This document shows positions 42,959 through 52,562 of a DNA stretch of 64,000 nt, piece after piece (the first letter of the stretch is position 1; every line of letters begins with the position of its first letter). The notes below the pieces were generated by a model. It was not told where the DNA came from, did not search any database, and was given only the letters and a program-made list of their open reading frames with translations. The position numbers and the translations under genes are program-made. Source of the DNA: Macrococcus epidermidis (GTDB taxonomy: Bacteria; Bacillota; Bacilli; Staphylococcales; Staphylococcaceae). The stretch spans positions 620,001-684,000 of the forward strand of contig NZ_PZJH01000001.1 of the NCBI RefSeq assembly GCF_003259695.1, in the 5' to 3' direction.

Positions 42959-43073
42959 GGCTTGAAAAAAGCCAAATTCACACACTATAGATGAATATTT
43001 TGGATGGTGCAACGTAAGTTGTTTCCAAAGTTGCCTGTAGTGGAGGAATAAAACCAATTAGGAGGAAAATAAA
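42959..43073 (+). ncRNA. rpsB 5' leader with candidate promoter and alternative pairings
   Basis: GGCTT-gaaaa-AAGCC (42959-42973) can form a hairpin, and TTGAAA (42962) with TATAGA (42986) is a possible promoter. Downstream, GCAAC can pair with either of two later segments, GTTGT or GTTGC, before the AGGAGG site. This could form a switch for S2 autoregulation; structure and function are inferred. Confidence 0.4.
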
Positions 43074-43850
43074 ATGGCAGTAATCTCAATGAAACAATTG
43101 TTAGAAGCTGGTGTACACTTTGGTCACCAAACACGTCGCTGGAACCCGAAAATGAAGAAATATATCTTCACAGAAAGAAACGGTATCTACATTATCGACT
43201 TACAAAAAACAGTTAAAAAAGTTGAAGAAGCATACAACTTTATGAAATCTGTTTCTGAAGAAGGTGGTACTGTATTATTCGTAGGTACTAAAAAACAAGC
43301 ACAAGATGCGATCAAAGACGAAGCAATTCGTTCTGGTCAATTCTTTATCAACGAACGTTGGTTAGGTGGAACTTTAACGAACTATAAAACAATTAACAAA
43401 CGTGTTAAACGTATTTCTGAAATTGAAAAAATGGAAGAAGACGGTACATTCGACGTACTTCCTAAAAAAGAAGTTGTTGAACTTAAAAAAGAATATGATC
43501 GTTTAATCAAATTCTTAGGCGGAATTCGTGAAATGAAATCAATGCCTGCAGCATTATTCGTAGTTGACCCTCGTAAAGAGCGTAACGCGATAGCTGAAGC
43601 TAAAAAATTACACATTCCTATCGTTGGTATCGTTGATACAAACTGTGATCCAGACGAAATCGATTATGTTATCCCAGCAAATGATGACGCAATCCGTGCC
43701 GTTAAATTATTAACTGGTAAAATGGCAGATGCTATCTTAGAAGGACGTCAAGGCGTTTCTAATGAAGAAGTAGCTGCTGAACAAAATATCGATTTAACTG
43801 AAACTGCTGAAGAGCCTGCTGCAGAAGCAACAGAAACTACAGAAGCATAA
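43074..43850 (+). CDS. rpsB: 30S ribosomal protein S2
   Basis: A 258-residue S2 protein. [26 protein letters not shown] at the N-terminus and [13 protein letters not shown] (about 91-103) are signatures; the final 30 residues are a variable acidic Glu/Ala/Thr tail. TAGGAGG precedes the ATG. It forms the rpsB-tsf-pyrH-frr string, though a hairpin follows each of rpsB, tsf and frr. Confidence 0.97.
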   Translation: MAVISMKQLLEAGVHFGHQTRRWNPKMKKYIFTERNGIYIIDLQKTVKKVEEAYNFMKSVSEEGGTVLFVGTKKQAQDAIKDEAIRSGQFFINERWLGGTLTNYKTINKRVKRISEIEKMEEDGTFDVLPKKEVVELKKEYDRLIKFLGGIREMKSMPAALFVVDPRKERNAIAEAKKLHIPIVGIVDTNCDPDEIDYVIPANDDAIRAVKLLTGKMADAILEGRQGVSNEEVAAEQNIDLTETAEEPAAEATETTEA

Positions 43851-43861
43851 GTTTTAAAATG

Positions 43862-43896
43862 AAGGTGATAAGTGTATAACATTTATCACTTTTTTT
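43862..43896 (+). terminator. Terminator after rpsB
   Basis: GTGATAAGTG (43865-43874) pairs with CATTTATCAC (43880-43889) around TATAA, followed by T8. It would allow separate control of S2 and EF-Ts amounts. Confidence 0.88.
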
Positions 43897-43983
43897 AAGA
43901 ATTAATACTTTACTTTAGCGTTTTTCGCTTGAGTTTAGTATTATTATATTGTAAAAACACAAATTCTTTGGAGGTATTATATA

Positions 43984-44865
43984 ATGGCTATTACAGCACA
44001 ATTAGTTAAACAATTACGTGAAAGAACAGGCGCAGGTATGATGGACTGCAAAAAAGCATTAACTGAAACAAACGGAGATATCGACGCAGCTGTTGATTAC
44101 TTACGTGAAAAAGGTATTGCTAAAGCAGCTAAGAAAGCTGACCGTATCGCAGCAGAAGGTACTACTTTTGTAGCTTCTAAAGGAAACGATGCAGTATTAT
44201 TAGAATTAAACTCTGAGACTGACTTCGTTGCACGTAATGAAGGCTTCCAAGCTTTAGTTAAAGAAATCGCTGATCACATTTTAGCAACAAAACCTGCAGA
44301 TTTAGATGCTTTAATGACTTCTGAAATCGAAGCAGGTAAAACTGTCGATACTAAAATGAACGAAGCAATCTCTACTATCGGTGAAAAATTAACTTTACGT
44401 CGTTTCGTATTAGTATCTAAAACAGATGCAGATACATTCGGTGAATACTTACACATGGGTGGACGTATCGGTGTATTAGCTTTAGTTGAAAACTCAACTG
44501 ACGCTGAAGGTGCTAAAGACGTTGCGATGCATATCGCTGCTTTAAACCCTAAATTCGTATCTCGTGAACAAGTTTCTGCTGAAGAATTAGAACACGAAAA
44601 GAAAGTATTAAAACAACAAGCTTTAAATGAAGGTAAACCTGAAAATATCGTAGAAAAAATGGTTGAAGGTCGTCTACGTAAATATTTAGAAGAAATTTGT
44701 GCAGTTGACCAACCATTCGTTAAGAATCCAGATCAAACAGTTGCTGAATTCTTAAAATCTAAAGGTGGCACTTTAAAATCATTCGTACGTTATGAAGTTG
44801 GAGAAGGTATCGAGAAGCGTCAAGATAACTTTGCTGATGAAGTAATGGGACAAATGGGTAAATAA
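43984..44865 (+). CDS. tsf: Elongation factor Ts
   Basis: A 293-residue guanine nucleotide exchange factor for EF-Tu. The N-terminal UBA-like domain ([14 protein letters not shown], about 13-26) and the EF-Tu contact motif [11 protein letters not shown] (about 75-85) are intact. TGGAGG precedes the ATG. Codons are the preferred set, as expected for an abundant protein. Confidence 0.97.
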   Translation: MAITAQLVKQLRERTGAGMMDCKKALTETNGDIDAAVDYLREKGIAKAAKKADRIAAEGTTFVASKGNDAVLLELNSETDFVARNEGFQALVKEIADHILATKPADLDALMTSEIEAGKTVDTKMNEAISTIGEKLTLRRFVLVSKTDADTFGEYLHMGGRIGVLALVENSTDAEGAKDVAMHIAALNPKFVSREQVSAEELEHEKKVLKQQALNEGKPENIVEKMVEGRLRKYLEEICAVDQPFVKNPDQTVAEFLKSKGGTLKSFVRYEVGEGIEKRQDNFADEVMGQMGK

Positions 44866-44873
44866 TATGAATT

Positions 44874-44898
44874 AAAGACACTTCGGTGTCTTTTTTTA
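44874..44898 (+). terminator. Terminator after tsf
   Basis: AAAGACAC-TTCG-GTGTCTTT with a T run: a tetraloop hairpin of eight pairs. Confidence 0.92.
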
Positions 44899-44936
44899 TA
44901 CATATTGAATAAATGTAAGGTTTATTCTGATTTTCT

Positions 44937-44965
44937 TTTCATTCATATTTATTTATTGGTATAAT
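44937..44965 (+). promoter_or_regulatory. pyrH promoter, extended -10 type
   Basis: TTTCAT (44937-44942), 17-base spacer, then TATAAT (44960-44965) preceded by TGG, an extended -10. A second TATAAT at 44981-44986 could be an alternative. Confidence 0.55.
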
Positions 44966-44995
44966 ACTTATAGTTTTGTGTATAATAGAATTTAA

Positions 44996-45042
44996 ATTAA
45001 TGCAGTTTTTTGAGTTAATAAACGATGAAACTGAGCATTAAT
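44996..45042 (+). promoter_or_regulatory. Hairpin in the pyrH leader
   Basis: ATTAATGC plus AGTTT (44996-45008) pair with AAACT and GCATTAAT (45028-45042), with two unpaired bases. The stem ends a few bases before the GAGGGCGGAG ribosome site and has no T run, so it is not a simple terminator. Confidence 0.5.
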
Positions 45043-45068
45043 ATCATTGAGAGGGCGGAGTTAATAAA

Positions 45069-45791
45069 ATGAAAGAATTATCTAAATACAAACGTGTCGT
45101 ATTAAAATTAAGTGGAGAAGCACTTGCTGGAGAAACTGGTTTTGGTATCAATCCTTTCGTTATAAAAAGTATTGCTGAGCAAGTAGCAGAAGTTGCTAAA
45201 ATGGATTGTGAAGTTGCAGTTATCGTTGGCGGAGGTAACATCTGGCGCGGTAAAACAGGTAGTGACTTAGGTATGGACAGAGGTACAGCTGACTACATGG
45301 GTATGCTTGCAACGGTAATGAATTCTTTAGCCCTGCAGGATTCATTAGAACAATTAGACTGTGATACTCGCGTGTTAACATCAATCGAAATGAAACAAGT
45401 TGCTGAGCCGTATATTAGACGTCGTGCGATTCGTCATTTAGAAAAAGGCCGTGTTGTAATATTTGCAGCAGGTATCGGTAATCCTTACTTCTCAACAGAT
45501 ACAACAGCAGCTTTACGTGCAGCTGAAATGGAAGCTGATGTCATTCTTATGGGTAAAAATAATGTAGATGGTGTTTATTCTGCAGATCCTAAAGTAGATC
45601 CGAATGCAGTTAAGTATGAAAGATTAACATATATCCAAATGTTGCAGGAAGGATTACAAGTAATGGATTCTACTGCAAGCTCGTTCTGTATGGATAACGA
45701 TATTCCTTTAGTTGTATTTTCTATTATGGAGGATGGCAATATTAAACGTGCAATTATGGGTGAAGAAATTGGTACGACGATTACGAAATAA
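45069..45791 (+). CDS. pyrH: Uridylate kinase
   Basis: The 240-residue bacterial UMP kinase of the amino acid kinase fold, making UDP for nucleic acid and cell-wall precursors. Signatures are [18 protein letters not shown] (about 10-27), [11 protein letters not shown] (about 52-62) and [17 protein letters not shown] (about 137-153). GGCGGAG precedes the ATG. The neighbouring frr follows after 43 bases. Confidence 0.96.
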   Translation: MKELSKYKRVVLKLSGEALAGETGFGINPFVIKSIAEQVAEVAKMDCEVAVIVGGGNIWRGKTGSDLGMDRGTADYMGMLATVMNSLALQDSLEQLDCDTRVLTSIEMKQVAEPYIRRRAIRHLEKGRVVIFAAGIGNPYFSTDTTAALRAAEMEADVILMGKNNVDGVYSADPKVDPNAVKYERLTYIQMLQEGLQVMDSTASSFCMDNDIPLVVFSIMEDGNIKRAIMGEEIGTTITK

Positions 45792-45834
45792 TTTGGTATA
45801 ATTAAATTATCAATGATATAAAAGGAGATTCATA

Positions 45835-46392
45835 ATGACGACTGAAATAATCAATGACTTAAAGTCTAAAATGGAAAAAAGTATTGAAAGCCTAGTTCGT
45901 GAATTTGCTGGTATTCGTGCAGGACACGCAAATGCGAATTTATTAGAACGCGTATCTGTAAACTACTATGGTGCTGATACTCCTGTTCAACAATTAGCTG
46001 GTATCTCTGTACCAGAACCAAGAATGTTACTTGTAACACCATATGATAAAACTTCAATCGATGATATTTTAAAAGCAATTAATATGGCAAACTTAGGTGT
46101 TAATCCTACTTCAGATGGAAACGTAATCCGTATTACAGTACCTGCATTAACTGAAGAACGTCGTAAAGAATTAGTTAAAGAAGCGAAAAAAGAAGCTGAA
46201 AATGCTAAAGTTGCAATCCGAAATATTCGTCGTGATGCAAATGATGCTTTAAAGAAAGCTGAAAAGAACGGTGAATTAACAGAAGATGATTTGAAATCAT
46301 TTACTGATGATGTGCAAACTGAAACAGATAATCACATTAAAAAGATTGATGCATTAACAGCTGAAAAAGAAAGCAGTATTTTAGAAGTTTAA
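45835..46392 (+). CDS. frr: Ribosome recycling factor
   Basis: A 185-residue tRNA-shaped factor that splits post-termination ribosomes with EF-G. The hallmark [19 protein letters not shown] (about 22-40) and the C-terminal KDKK-like helical region are present. AAAGGAGA precedes the ATG. Confidence 0.96.
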   Translation: MTTEIINDLKSKMEKSIESLVREFAGIRAGHANANLLERVSVNYYGADTPVQQLAGISVPEPRMLLVTPYDKTSIDDILKAINMANLGVNPTSDGNVIRITVPALTEERRKELVKEAKKEAENAKVAIRNIRRDANDALKKAEKNGELTEDDLKSFTDDVQTETDNHIKKIDALTAEKESSILEV

Positions 46393-46404
46393 TCGTTTAT
46401 ATTT

Positions 46405-46442
46405 AGGCTGAGATAATTGTAACTTTATCTCAGTCTTTTTTT
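46405..46442 (+). terminator. Terminator after frr
   Basis: AGGCTGAGATAA (46405-46416) pairs with TTATCTCAGTCT (46425-46436), followed by T7. Confidence 0.88.
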
Positions 46443-46523
46443 GTCCTTTTTTCTGTATATCCATGTCACTCTGTTAGATTTATGATAGAATATATTAATA
46501 ATGTTTTGAATTTGGAGGACATC

Positions 46524-47297
46524 ATGATTCCTTTCTTTAAAAGAAATAATAAAAAAAGAAATATAGATAAGAATAATAAACAAACACAAGTATCTGCAGA
46601 AGCCGTTCCAACGCATATTGCAATTATTATGGATGGTAACGGAAGATGGGCAAAACAGCGCAATATGCCACGAATTAAAGGGCATTATGAAGGGATGCAG
46701 ACTGTTAAAGCAATAACGAGACACGCAAGTGATATAGGTGTTAATTATTTAACACTCTATGCTTTTTCTACAGAAAACTGGTCACGACCTAAAGATGAAG
46801 TAAATTATCTAATGAAATTACCAGGTGATTTTCTTTCAACATTTTTACCGGAACTGATTGAGAAAAATGTAAAAGTAGAAACAATCGGCTTTATCGATCA
46901 GCTTCCTGACCATACGCGTAAAGCTGTACTTGAAGCAAAAGAAAAAACGAAAAATAATAGTGGTTTAACATTAGTCTTTGCTTTAAACTACGGTGGACGT
47001 AAAGAAATTGTATCTGCAGTACAGTTAATTGCTGAACGATATAAAGATAACCAGATTGATTTAAGTGAAATTAATGAAGATACTTTTGCAGATTATTTAT
47101 TTACAAAAGATATACCTGATCCTGAGTTATTGATAAGAACATCTGGAGAAGAGCGATTAAGTAACTTTTTAATCTGGCAATCCTCATATAGTGAATTTGT
47201 ATTTGAAGACACTTTATGGCCTGATTTCGATGCAGAAGCACTGGATCGTTGTATAGAAGAATACCATAGCCGACATAGACGTTTCGGTGGATTATAA
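46524..47297 (+). CDS. uppS: Undecaprenyl diphosphate synthase
   Basis: A 257-residue cis-prenyltransferase that makes the C55 lipid carrier for peptidoglycan and teichoic acids. HIAIIMDGNGRWAKQR (about 32-47), FSTENWSRP (about 83-91) and RTSGEERLSNFLIWQ (about 205-219) are family motifs. TTGGAGG sits 7 bases before the ATG at 46524; an earlier in-frame ATG lies ahead of this site. The carrier is the one the CsbB-like enzyme would charge. Confidence 0.96.
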   Translation: MIPFFKRNNKKRNIDKNNKQTQVSAEAVPTHIAIIMDGNGRWAKQRNMPRIKGHYEGMQTVKAITRHASDIGVNYLTLYAFSTENWSRPKDEVNYLMKLPGDFLSTFLPELIEKNVKVETIGFIDQLPDHTRKAVLEAKEKTKNNSGLTLVFALNYGGRKEIVSAVQLIAERYKDNQIDLSEINEDTFADYLFTKDIPDPELLIRTSGEERLSNFLIWQSSYSEFVFEDTLWPDFDAEALDRCIEEYHSRHRRFGGL

Positions 47298-47307
47298 GGA
47301 GTAAATA

Positions 47308-48099
47308 ATGAAAACGAGAACAATAACAGCAATCATTGCTATGGCAATTTTCTTACCTGTTGTTATATATGGCCAGTTACCATTACTGATAATGGCATAT
47401 TTATTAGCAATTGTTGCATTAAAAGAAGTATTAAATATGAAAAATATTAAGCTCTATTCATTGCCTGGTATATTTAGTGTAGTAGCTTTATGTTTAATTA
47501 TGTCGCCGCAAAAAAGTGATCTTGTTTCCTTAGATTACCAAGTACCATTCTTGACAATAATGAGTTTAATTATGCTGAGCTATACCGTAATGTCTAAAAA
47601 CCGCTTTAACTTTGTAGATGCTGCGTTTTGTATGCTGGCAGTTGCATATATCGGTATTGGCTTTATGTATTTTTATGAAACACGCGCAGCAGAGAATGGA
47701 TTAGTCTTTATATTATATGCATTATTAGTTGTCTGGGTCACAGATACTGGCGCATATATTTTTGGAAGATTATTTGGTAAACATAAATTATGGCCGGAGA
47801 TTAGTCCAAACAAAACAATTGAAGGTTTTGTCGGCGGTATTGCATGTAGTACGATTATTGCAGTCATCTTCAGCATAAACTATGATATGCCACTTTCTAT
47901 TATGCCATTAATACTCGTAACGTGGTTATTCAGTATGTTCGGCCAGTTAGGTGATTTAGTGGAATCTGCATTAAAGCGACATTTTGATGTGAAAGACTCT
48001 GGAAACTTATTACCGGGTCACGGTGGTATATTAGATCGATTTGATTCATTTATCTTTGTATTACCTTTGATGAATATATTTCTTATTAATTTTCAGTAA
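47308..48099 (+). CDS. cdsA: Phosphatidate cytidylyltransferase CdsA
   Basis: A 263-residue membrane enzyme that forms CDP-diacylglycerol, the precursor of phosphatidylglycerol and hence lipoteichoic acid. Several helices are followed by the CdsA signature near 205-250, including [17 protein letters not shown] and [20 protein letters not shown] precedes the ATG. It is 10 bases after uppS. Confidence 0.96.
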   Translation: MKTRTITAIIAMAIFLPVVIYGQLPLLIMAYLLAIVALKEVLNMKNIKLYSLPGIFSVVALCLIMSPQKSDLVSLDYQVPFLTIMSLIMLSYTVMSKNRFNFVDAAFCMLAVAYIGIGFMYFYETRAAENGLVFILYALLVVWVTDTGAYIFGRLFGKHKLWPEISPNKTIEGFVGGIACSTIIAVIFSINYDMPLSIMPLILVTWLFSMFGQLGDLVESALKRHFDVKDSGNLLPGHGGILDRFDSFIFVLPLMNIFLINFQ

Positions 48100-48100
48100 T

Positions 48101-48132
48101 AAACACGTAGATATAAATGCTACGTGTTTTTC
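48101..48132 (+). terminator. Terminator after cdsA
   Basis: AAACACGTAG (48101-48110) pairs with CTACGTGTTT (48120-48129) around a nine-base loop, followed by TT and a C/T tract. Confidence 0.8.
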
Positions 48133-48210
48133 TTTTTAAAAGTATAAAGTAGGTGTTCATTTTATTTTATGATAGAATTAAACTAATATATTTTAGAATA
48201 AGGTGAAGTC

Positions 48211-49347
48211 ATGAAACATATAGGAATATTAGGAGCAAGTGGCTCTGTTGGAATGCAAGGGTTAGACATCATTCGTGAGCATTCGGATAGCTTTAAACTC
48301 GTAAGTTTTGCAGTTGGTAAATCAGTAGAAGTTGCACAGAACATTATCGATGAATTTGAACCGGATATTTGCTGTATTCAAAATGAATCTGATTTAAATA
48401 AACTTAATTTAAAAGGGAAACAGATTGAAGTTGTATTTGGAGATGAAGGTTTATTAAAGGTTGCAGGTTATGAAAAAAATGATATATTACTCAATTCTAT
48501 TTTAGGGAGTGTAGGGTTAAAGCCTACATTACACGCCATTGATAACGGCATAGATATTGCCCTCGCTAACAAAGAAACGCTTGTTGTTGCAGGAGAGATT
48601 GTTATGCAGCGTGCTAGAGAAAAGGGTGTAAACATATTACCTGTAGATTCTGAGCATTCAGCAATATTTCAATGTCTAAACGGTGAAAATCATAAAAATA
48701 TTGAAAAACTGATTATTACAGCTAGTGGCGGATCTTTTAGAGATAAGACGCGTGAACAGTTAAAAGATGTAACGCTTGAAGATGCATTAAATCATCCCAA
48801 CTGGTCAATGGGTAAGAAAATAACGATAGATAGTGCGACGATGATGAATAAGGGCTTAGAGGTTATCGAAGCAAAATGGTTATTTGACCTGCCAATCGAG
48901 AAGATTGAAACAATATTACATAAACAAAGTATTATACATTCTATGGTTGAATTTAACGATACAAGTGTTATTGCGCAACTAGGGACACCAGATATGCGTA
49001 TGCCAATTTTGTATGCATTCAGCTATCCAGATCGCAAACCGCGTAATGCCGAACGACTAGATTTAGCACAAGTTGGCACGCTTGATTTCAAAAAAATGGA
49101 TTTAGAACGCTATAAATGTCTAGCACTTGCATATCGTGCAATCGAAGTAGGTGGGACTTTACCTGTTGTGATGAATGCAGTAAATGAAGTAGCAGTTCAA
49201 CTGTTCCTGGATGGAAAAATATCATTTTTAGATATAGAAACAATCATAGAGCGTGAAATGGATGCACATATCGTAACAGAAAATCCAGGTTTAGATACAA
49301 TTTTAGCAGTAGACGCAGACTATAAATCAAGAAATTACGAGGTGTAA
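48211..49347 (+). CDS. dxr: 1-deoxy-D-xylulose 5-phosphate reductoisomerase
   Basis: A 378-residue enzyme of the MEP isoprenoid pathway. The NADPH motif [17 protein letters not shown] is at residues 4-20, DSEHSAIFQ near 150, and [13 protein letters not shown] near 176; the catalytic loop [21 protein letters not shown] is near 195. Staphylococcus species use the mevalonate pathway instead, so a complete dxr is informative about the genus. It is followed by rseP one base later. Confidence 0.95.
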   Translation: MKHIGILGASGSVGMQGLDIIREHSDSFKLVSFAVGKSVEVAQNIIDEFEPDICCIQNESDLNKLNLKGKQIEVVFGDEGLLKVAGYEKNDILLNSILGSVGLKPTLHAIDNGIDIALANKETLVVAGEIVMQRAREKGVNILPVDSEHSAIFQCLNGENHKNIEKLIITASGGSFRDKTREQLKDVTLEDALNHPNWSMGKKITIDSATMMNKGLEVIEAKWLFDLPIEKIETILHKQSIIHSMVEFNDTSVIAQLGTPDMRMPILYAFSYPDRKPRNAERLDLAQVGTLDFKKMDLERYKCLALAYRAIEVGGTLPVVMNAVNEVAVQLFLDGKISFLDIETIIEREMDAHIVTENPGLDTILAVDADYKSRNYEV

Positions 49348-49348
49348 T

Positions 49349-50626
49349 ATGGGGATTATTGCTTTTATTATAATATTTGGTTTGCTCGTAACCGTGCATG
49401 AATATGGACATCTACTCTTTGCGAAAAGAGCAGGGATTATGTGTCCGGAATTTGCAATCGGTATGGGACCAAAAATATTTTCTTACAAAAAAGATGAAAC
49501 GTTATATACGATCAGACTTTTGCCGGTAGGTGGCTATGTCATGATGGCAGGAAGCGGAATGGAACAAAATCCGTTAACAGAAGGTATGACAGTCAACATT
49601 AAACGCAATGAAGCTGGTGAAGTAACACATATTTTATTAGATGATCAGCATCAGTTTCAACAGATTGAACAGCTTGAAGTAACTGACTCTGATTTTGAAG
49701 AACGATTATTTATTGAAGGTATCAATCAATACACAAATGAACAAGTGAGATATAGTGTGGCACATGAAGCGTACTTTGTACGTGAAGGAGATTTAATTCA
49801 GATTGCGCCACTAGAACGTCAATTTAAGAATAAGAAACCATGGCCAAAATTCCTGGCACTTTTTGCAGGACCATTGTTTAACTTTATTTTAGCTTTTGTG
49901 TTGTTTTTAGCACTTGCTTTTATGGTAGGGGCACCGACAACGACGATTAGTGGTGTTGCTAAAGAAAGTCCGGCACAGGAAGTGGGACTTAAAAAAGGTG
50001 ATACGATAAAGCAGTTAAATGGTGAAAAAGTAACAAATTTTAATCAAATAAAAAACTTTTTAAATCAAAATGGTGGAAAAACCATTAAGGTAATCGTTGA
50101 TCGTGCTGGTCAGGAAAAGACATTTGACTTAAAGCCGAAGCTGATGAAACAGGAAGTAAGTAAAGGAAAAAGTTTAGAACGATATGTCATTGGGTTTGAA
50201 TCGGAGTTAGGTGGGAGTTTCTTAGATAAATTACTATACGGTATCACGATGACGATTGAAGGTGCTACAAAGATTTTCACCTTACTTGGTATCATGTTTG
50301 CTTCTATATTCAATGGTACGTTCTCATTTGATATGCTGAATGGTCCGGTTGGTATATATAAGAATACTGAAAAAGTTGCTAGTATGGGTTTAGAAAGCTT
50401 GATTTTTTATACTGCAATGCTTTCAGTCAACTTAGGGATTATGAATTTATTACCTATACCAGCGCTTGATGGGGGTAGAATTTTATTTGTGATTTATGAA
50501 GCGATTTTTAGAAAACCCGTCAATAAAAAAGCAGAAATGTATATTGTCGCAGCTGGTGCGATATTCGTATTCTTTGTCATGATCATGGTAACATGGAATG
50601 ACATTTCAAGATATTTCTTAAAATAA
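49349..50626 (+). CDS. rseP: Site-2 intramembrane protease RseP (RasP)
   Basis: A 425-residue zinc metalloprotease that cleaves membrane proteins such as anti-sigma factors and signal peptide remnants. HEYGH (about 17-21) is the zinc motif, a PDZ domain spans about 195-270, and [12 protein letters not shown] (about 369-380) supplies the third zinc ligand. Four transmembrane helices are evident. GAGGTG precedes the ATG. Confidence 0.95.
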   Translation: MGIIAFIIIFGLLVTVHEYGHLLFAKRAGIMCPEFAIGMGPKIFSYKKDETLYTIRLLPVGGYVMMAGSGMEQNPLTEGMTVNIKRNEAGEVTHILLDDQHQFQQIEQLEVTDSDFEERLFIEGINQYTNEQVRYSVAHEAYFVREGDLIQIAPLERQFKNKKPWPKFLALFAGPLFNFILAFVLFLALAFMVGAPTTTISGVAKESPAQEVGLKKGDTIKQLNGEKVTNFNQIKNFLNQNGGKTIKVIVDRAGQEKTFDLKPKLMKQEVSKGKSLERYVIGFESELGGSFLDKLLYGITMTIEGATKIFTLLGIMFASIFNGTFSFDMLNGPVGIYKNTEKVASMGLESLIFYTAMLSVNLGIMNLLPIPALDGGRILFVIYEAIFRKPVNKKAEMYIVAAGAIFVFFVMIMVTWNDISRYFLK

Positions 50627-50630
50627 TGAT

Positions 50631-50656
50631 GATCCGACTTCGGTCGGATTTTTTTA
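50631..50656 (+). terminator. Terminator after rseP
   Basis: GATCCGAC-TTCG-GTCGGATT with T7: a stable tetraloop hairpin. Confidence 0.92.
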
Positions 50657-50784
50657 TGTTTTTGATTCGTGTTATATAAACTTGGTAAATAACAATATTT
50701 ATATTATGTTAACTTATATTTTTGTTTAACAATTAATCAATTTATTATATGATATATATATTATCGAAATTCAAGGAGGCAGCT

Positions 50785-52491
50785 ATGAAACAGAGTAAAA
50801 TGTTCATTCCAACATTAAGAGAAGTACCAAACGATGCTGATTCAAAAAGTCATCAGCTATTACTAAAAGCAGGTATGATAAAGCAAGTAGCGAGTGGGGT
50901 ATATAGTTACTTACCGATTGCTAAGCGTGTACTTAATAAGATTGAAGCAATCGTTCGCGAAGAGATGGAAGCGATTGATGGTGTAGAAATATTAATGCCT
51001 GCATTACAGCCTTCTGAATTATGGTCAGAATCTGGTCGCTGGCAGAGTTATGGTGCAGAACTCATGCGTATGACAGATCGTCATGGTCGTGAATTTGCAC
51101 TCGGACCAACACATGAGGAAATCATAACCTCTTTAGTACGTGATGAATTAAAATCATATAAGAAATTACCAGTTACGTTATTCCAGATTCAAAATAAATT
51201 CCGTGATGAAAAGCGTCCACGTTTCGGATTGTTGCGTGGTCGTGAATTTATTATGAAAGATGCTTATAGTTTCCATGCAACAGAAGCAAGTTTAGATGAA
51301 ACATATCAGGATATGTATGATGCGTATTCAAGAATTTTCTCTCGTGTGAATCTTAAATTCCGTCCGGTTATAGCAGATAGTGGAGCGATTGGTGGTAGTC
51401 ATACACACGAATTTATGGCTTTAGCAGAAATTGGTGAAGATACAATTTGCTATACTGATGAAAGTGACTATGCTGCTAACATTGAAAAAGCTGAAGTGAA
51501 ATATGTACCAAATATAGAACATACAGAAGAAAAAGCGTTGGACAAGGTACATACACCAGGCGTCAAAACAGCACAGCAATTAGCTGACTTATTAGGTAAA
51601 CGCTTAGATGAGATAGTAAAATCTATGATTGTAAAAGTTGATGATCAGTTTATCATGTTCTTAATTCGTGGACATCACGAATTAAATGATGTAAAAGTAA
51701 AATCATATTTTGGTACTGAAACAGTGGAAATGGCTACAGATGAAGAAATTCAGGCGATTTTAGGTGCTTCACCAGGTTCTCTTGGACCAGTTGGTGTAGA
51801 AAAGATTGAGATTTATGCAGATAATAGTGTTCAGGATTTAAATAATTTAGCGGTTGGTGCGAATGAAACGGACTATCACTATGTTAATGCAAACCTTGGA
51901 CGTGACTTTAATGTTAAAGCATTCGATGACTTCAGGTTTATTTTAGAAGGTGAGATGGCTGCTGATGGTAGTGGGCCGATTAAGTTTGCTGAAGGTATTG
52001 AAGTTGGACAAGTATTCAAACTAGGTACGAAATATTCTGAGTCAATGAATGCAACATTCTTAAATGATCAAGGTAGAGCAGAACCGATGATCATGGGTTG
52101 CTATGGTATCGGAGTATCTCGTACATTATCAGCAGTTATTGAGCAGCATCATGATGACAAAGGTATCATCTGGCCAACGTCAATTACACCATTTGAGATT
52201 CATATTATTACTGCAAATGCGAAACAAGACACACAACGTGAACTAGCGGATCAATTATATGATGCCTATAAACGTGACTATGAAGTATTATATGATGATC
52301 GCAATGAGCGTGCAGGTGTTAAGTTTAACGATGCTGATTTAATCGGAGTGCCGGTGCGAATCGTTGTAGGTAAACAAGCAGCTGATGAAATTGTAGAAGT
52401 TAAGAACAGACGTACCGGAGAATCATTTGAAGTACCAGTATCAGAACTTGACGCAAAAATTAAAGCAATCTATGCATCATTTGAACATTAA
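50785..52491 (+). CDS. proS: Prolyl-tRNA synthetase
   Basis: A 568-residue bacterial-type class II synthetase. Class II motif 2 appears as [21 protein letters not shown] (about 136-156) and motif 3 in GCYGIGVSR (about 441). The editing insertion lies between them (about 230-390), and the anticodon-binding domain covers the last 110 residues. CAAGGAGG precedes the ATG at 50785; the longer frame has no ribosome site. No T-box is present in the short leader. Confidence 0.96.
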   Translation: MKQSKMFIPTLREVPNDADSKSHQLLLKAGMIKQVASGVYSYLPIAKRVLNKIEAIVREEMEAIDGVEILMPALQPSELWSESGRWQSYGAELMRMTDRHGREFALGPTHEEIITSLVRDELKSYKKLPVTLFQIQNKFRDEKRPRFGLLRGREFIMKDAYSFHATEASLDETYQDMYDAYSRIFSRVNLKFRPVIADSGAIGGSHTHEFMALAEIGEDTICYTDESDYAANIEKAEVKYVPNIEHTEEKALDKVHTPGVKTAQQLADLLGKRLDEIVKSMIVKVDDQFIMFLIRGHHELNDVKVKSYFGTETVEMATDEEIQAILGASPGSLGPVGVEKIEIYADNSVQDLNNLAVGANETDYHYVNANLGRDFNVKAFDDFRFILEGEMAADGSGPIKFAEGIEVGQVFKLGTKYSESMNATFLNDQGRAEPMIMGCYGIGVSRTLSAVIEQHHDDKGIIWPTSITPFEIHIITANAKQDTQRELADQLYDAYKRDYEVLYDDRNERAGVKFNDADLIGVPVRIVVGKQAADEIVEVKNRRTGESFEVPVSELDAKIKAIYASFEH

Positions 52492-52512
52492 TTTGTTATA
52501 ATAGAAGAAATA

Positions 52513-52540
52513 AGTGTGGGACTTTTGTCTCACGCTTTTC
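52513..52540 (+). terminator. Terminator between proS and polC
   Basis: AGTGTGGGAC (52513-52522) pairs with GTCTCACGCT (52527-52536), with two G-T pairs and a four-T loop, followed by TTTC. Confidence 0.75.
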
Positions 52541-52562
52541 ATTTTTGATAAGGTGGTTACTC

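Noticed and set aside
50657-50784. T-box riboswitch ahead of proS
   Set aside because: The leader is short and AT-rich, with no T-box core sequence or terminator/antiterminator pair.
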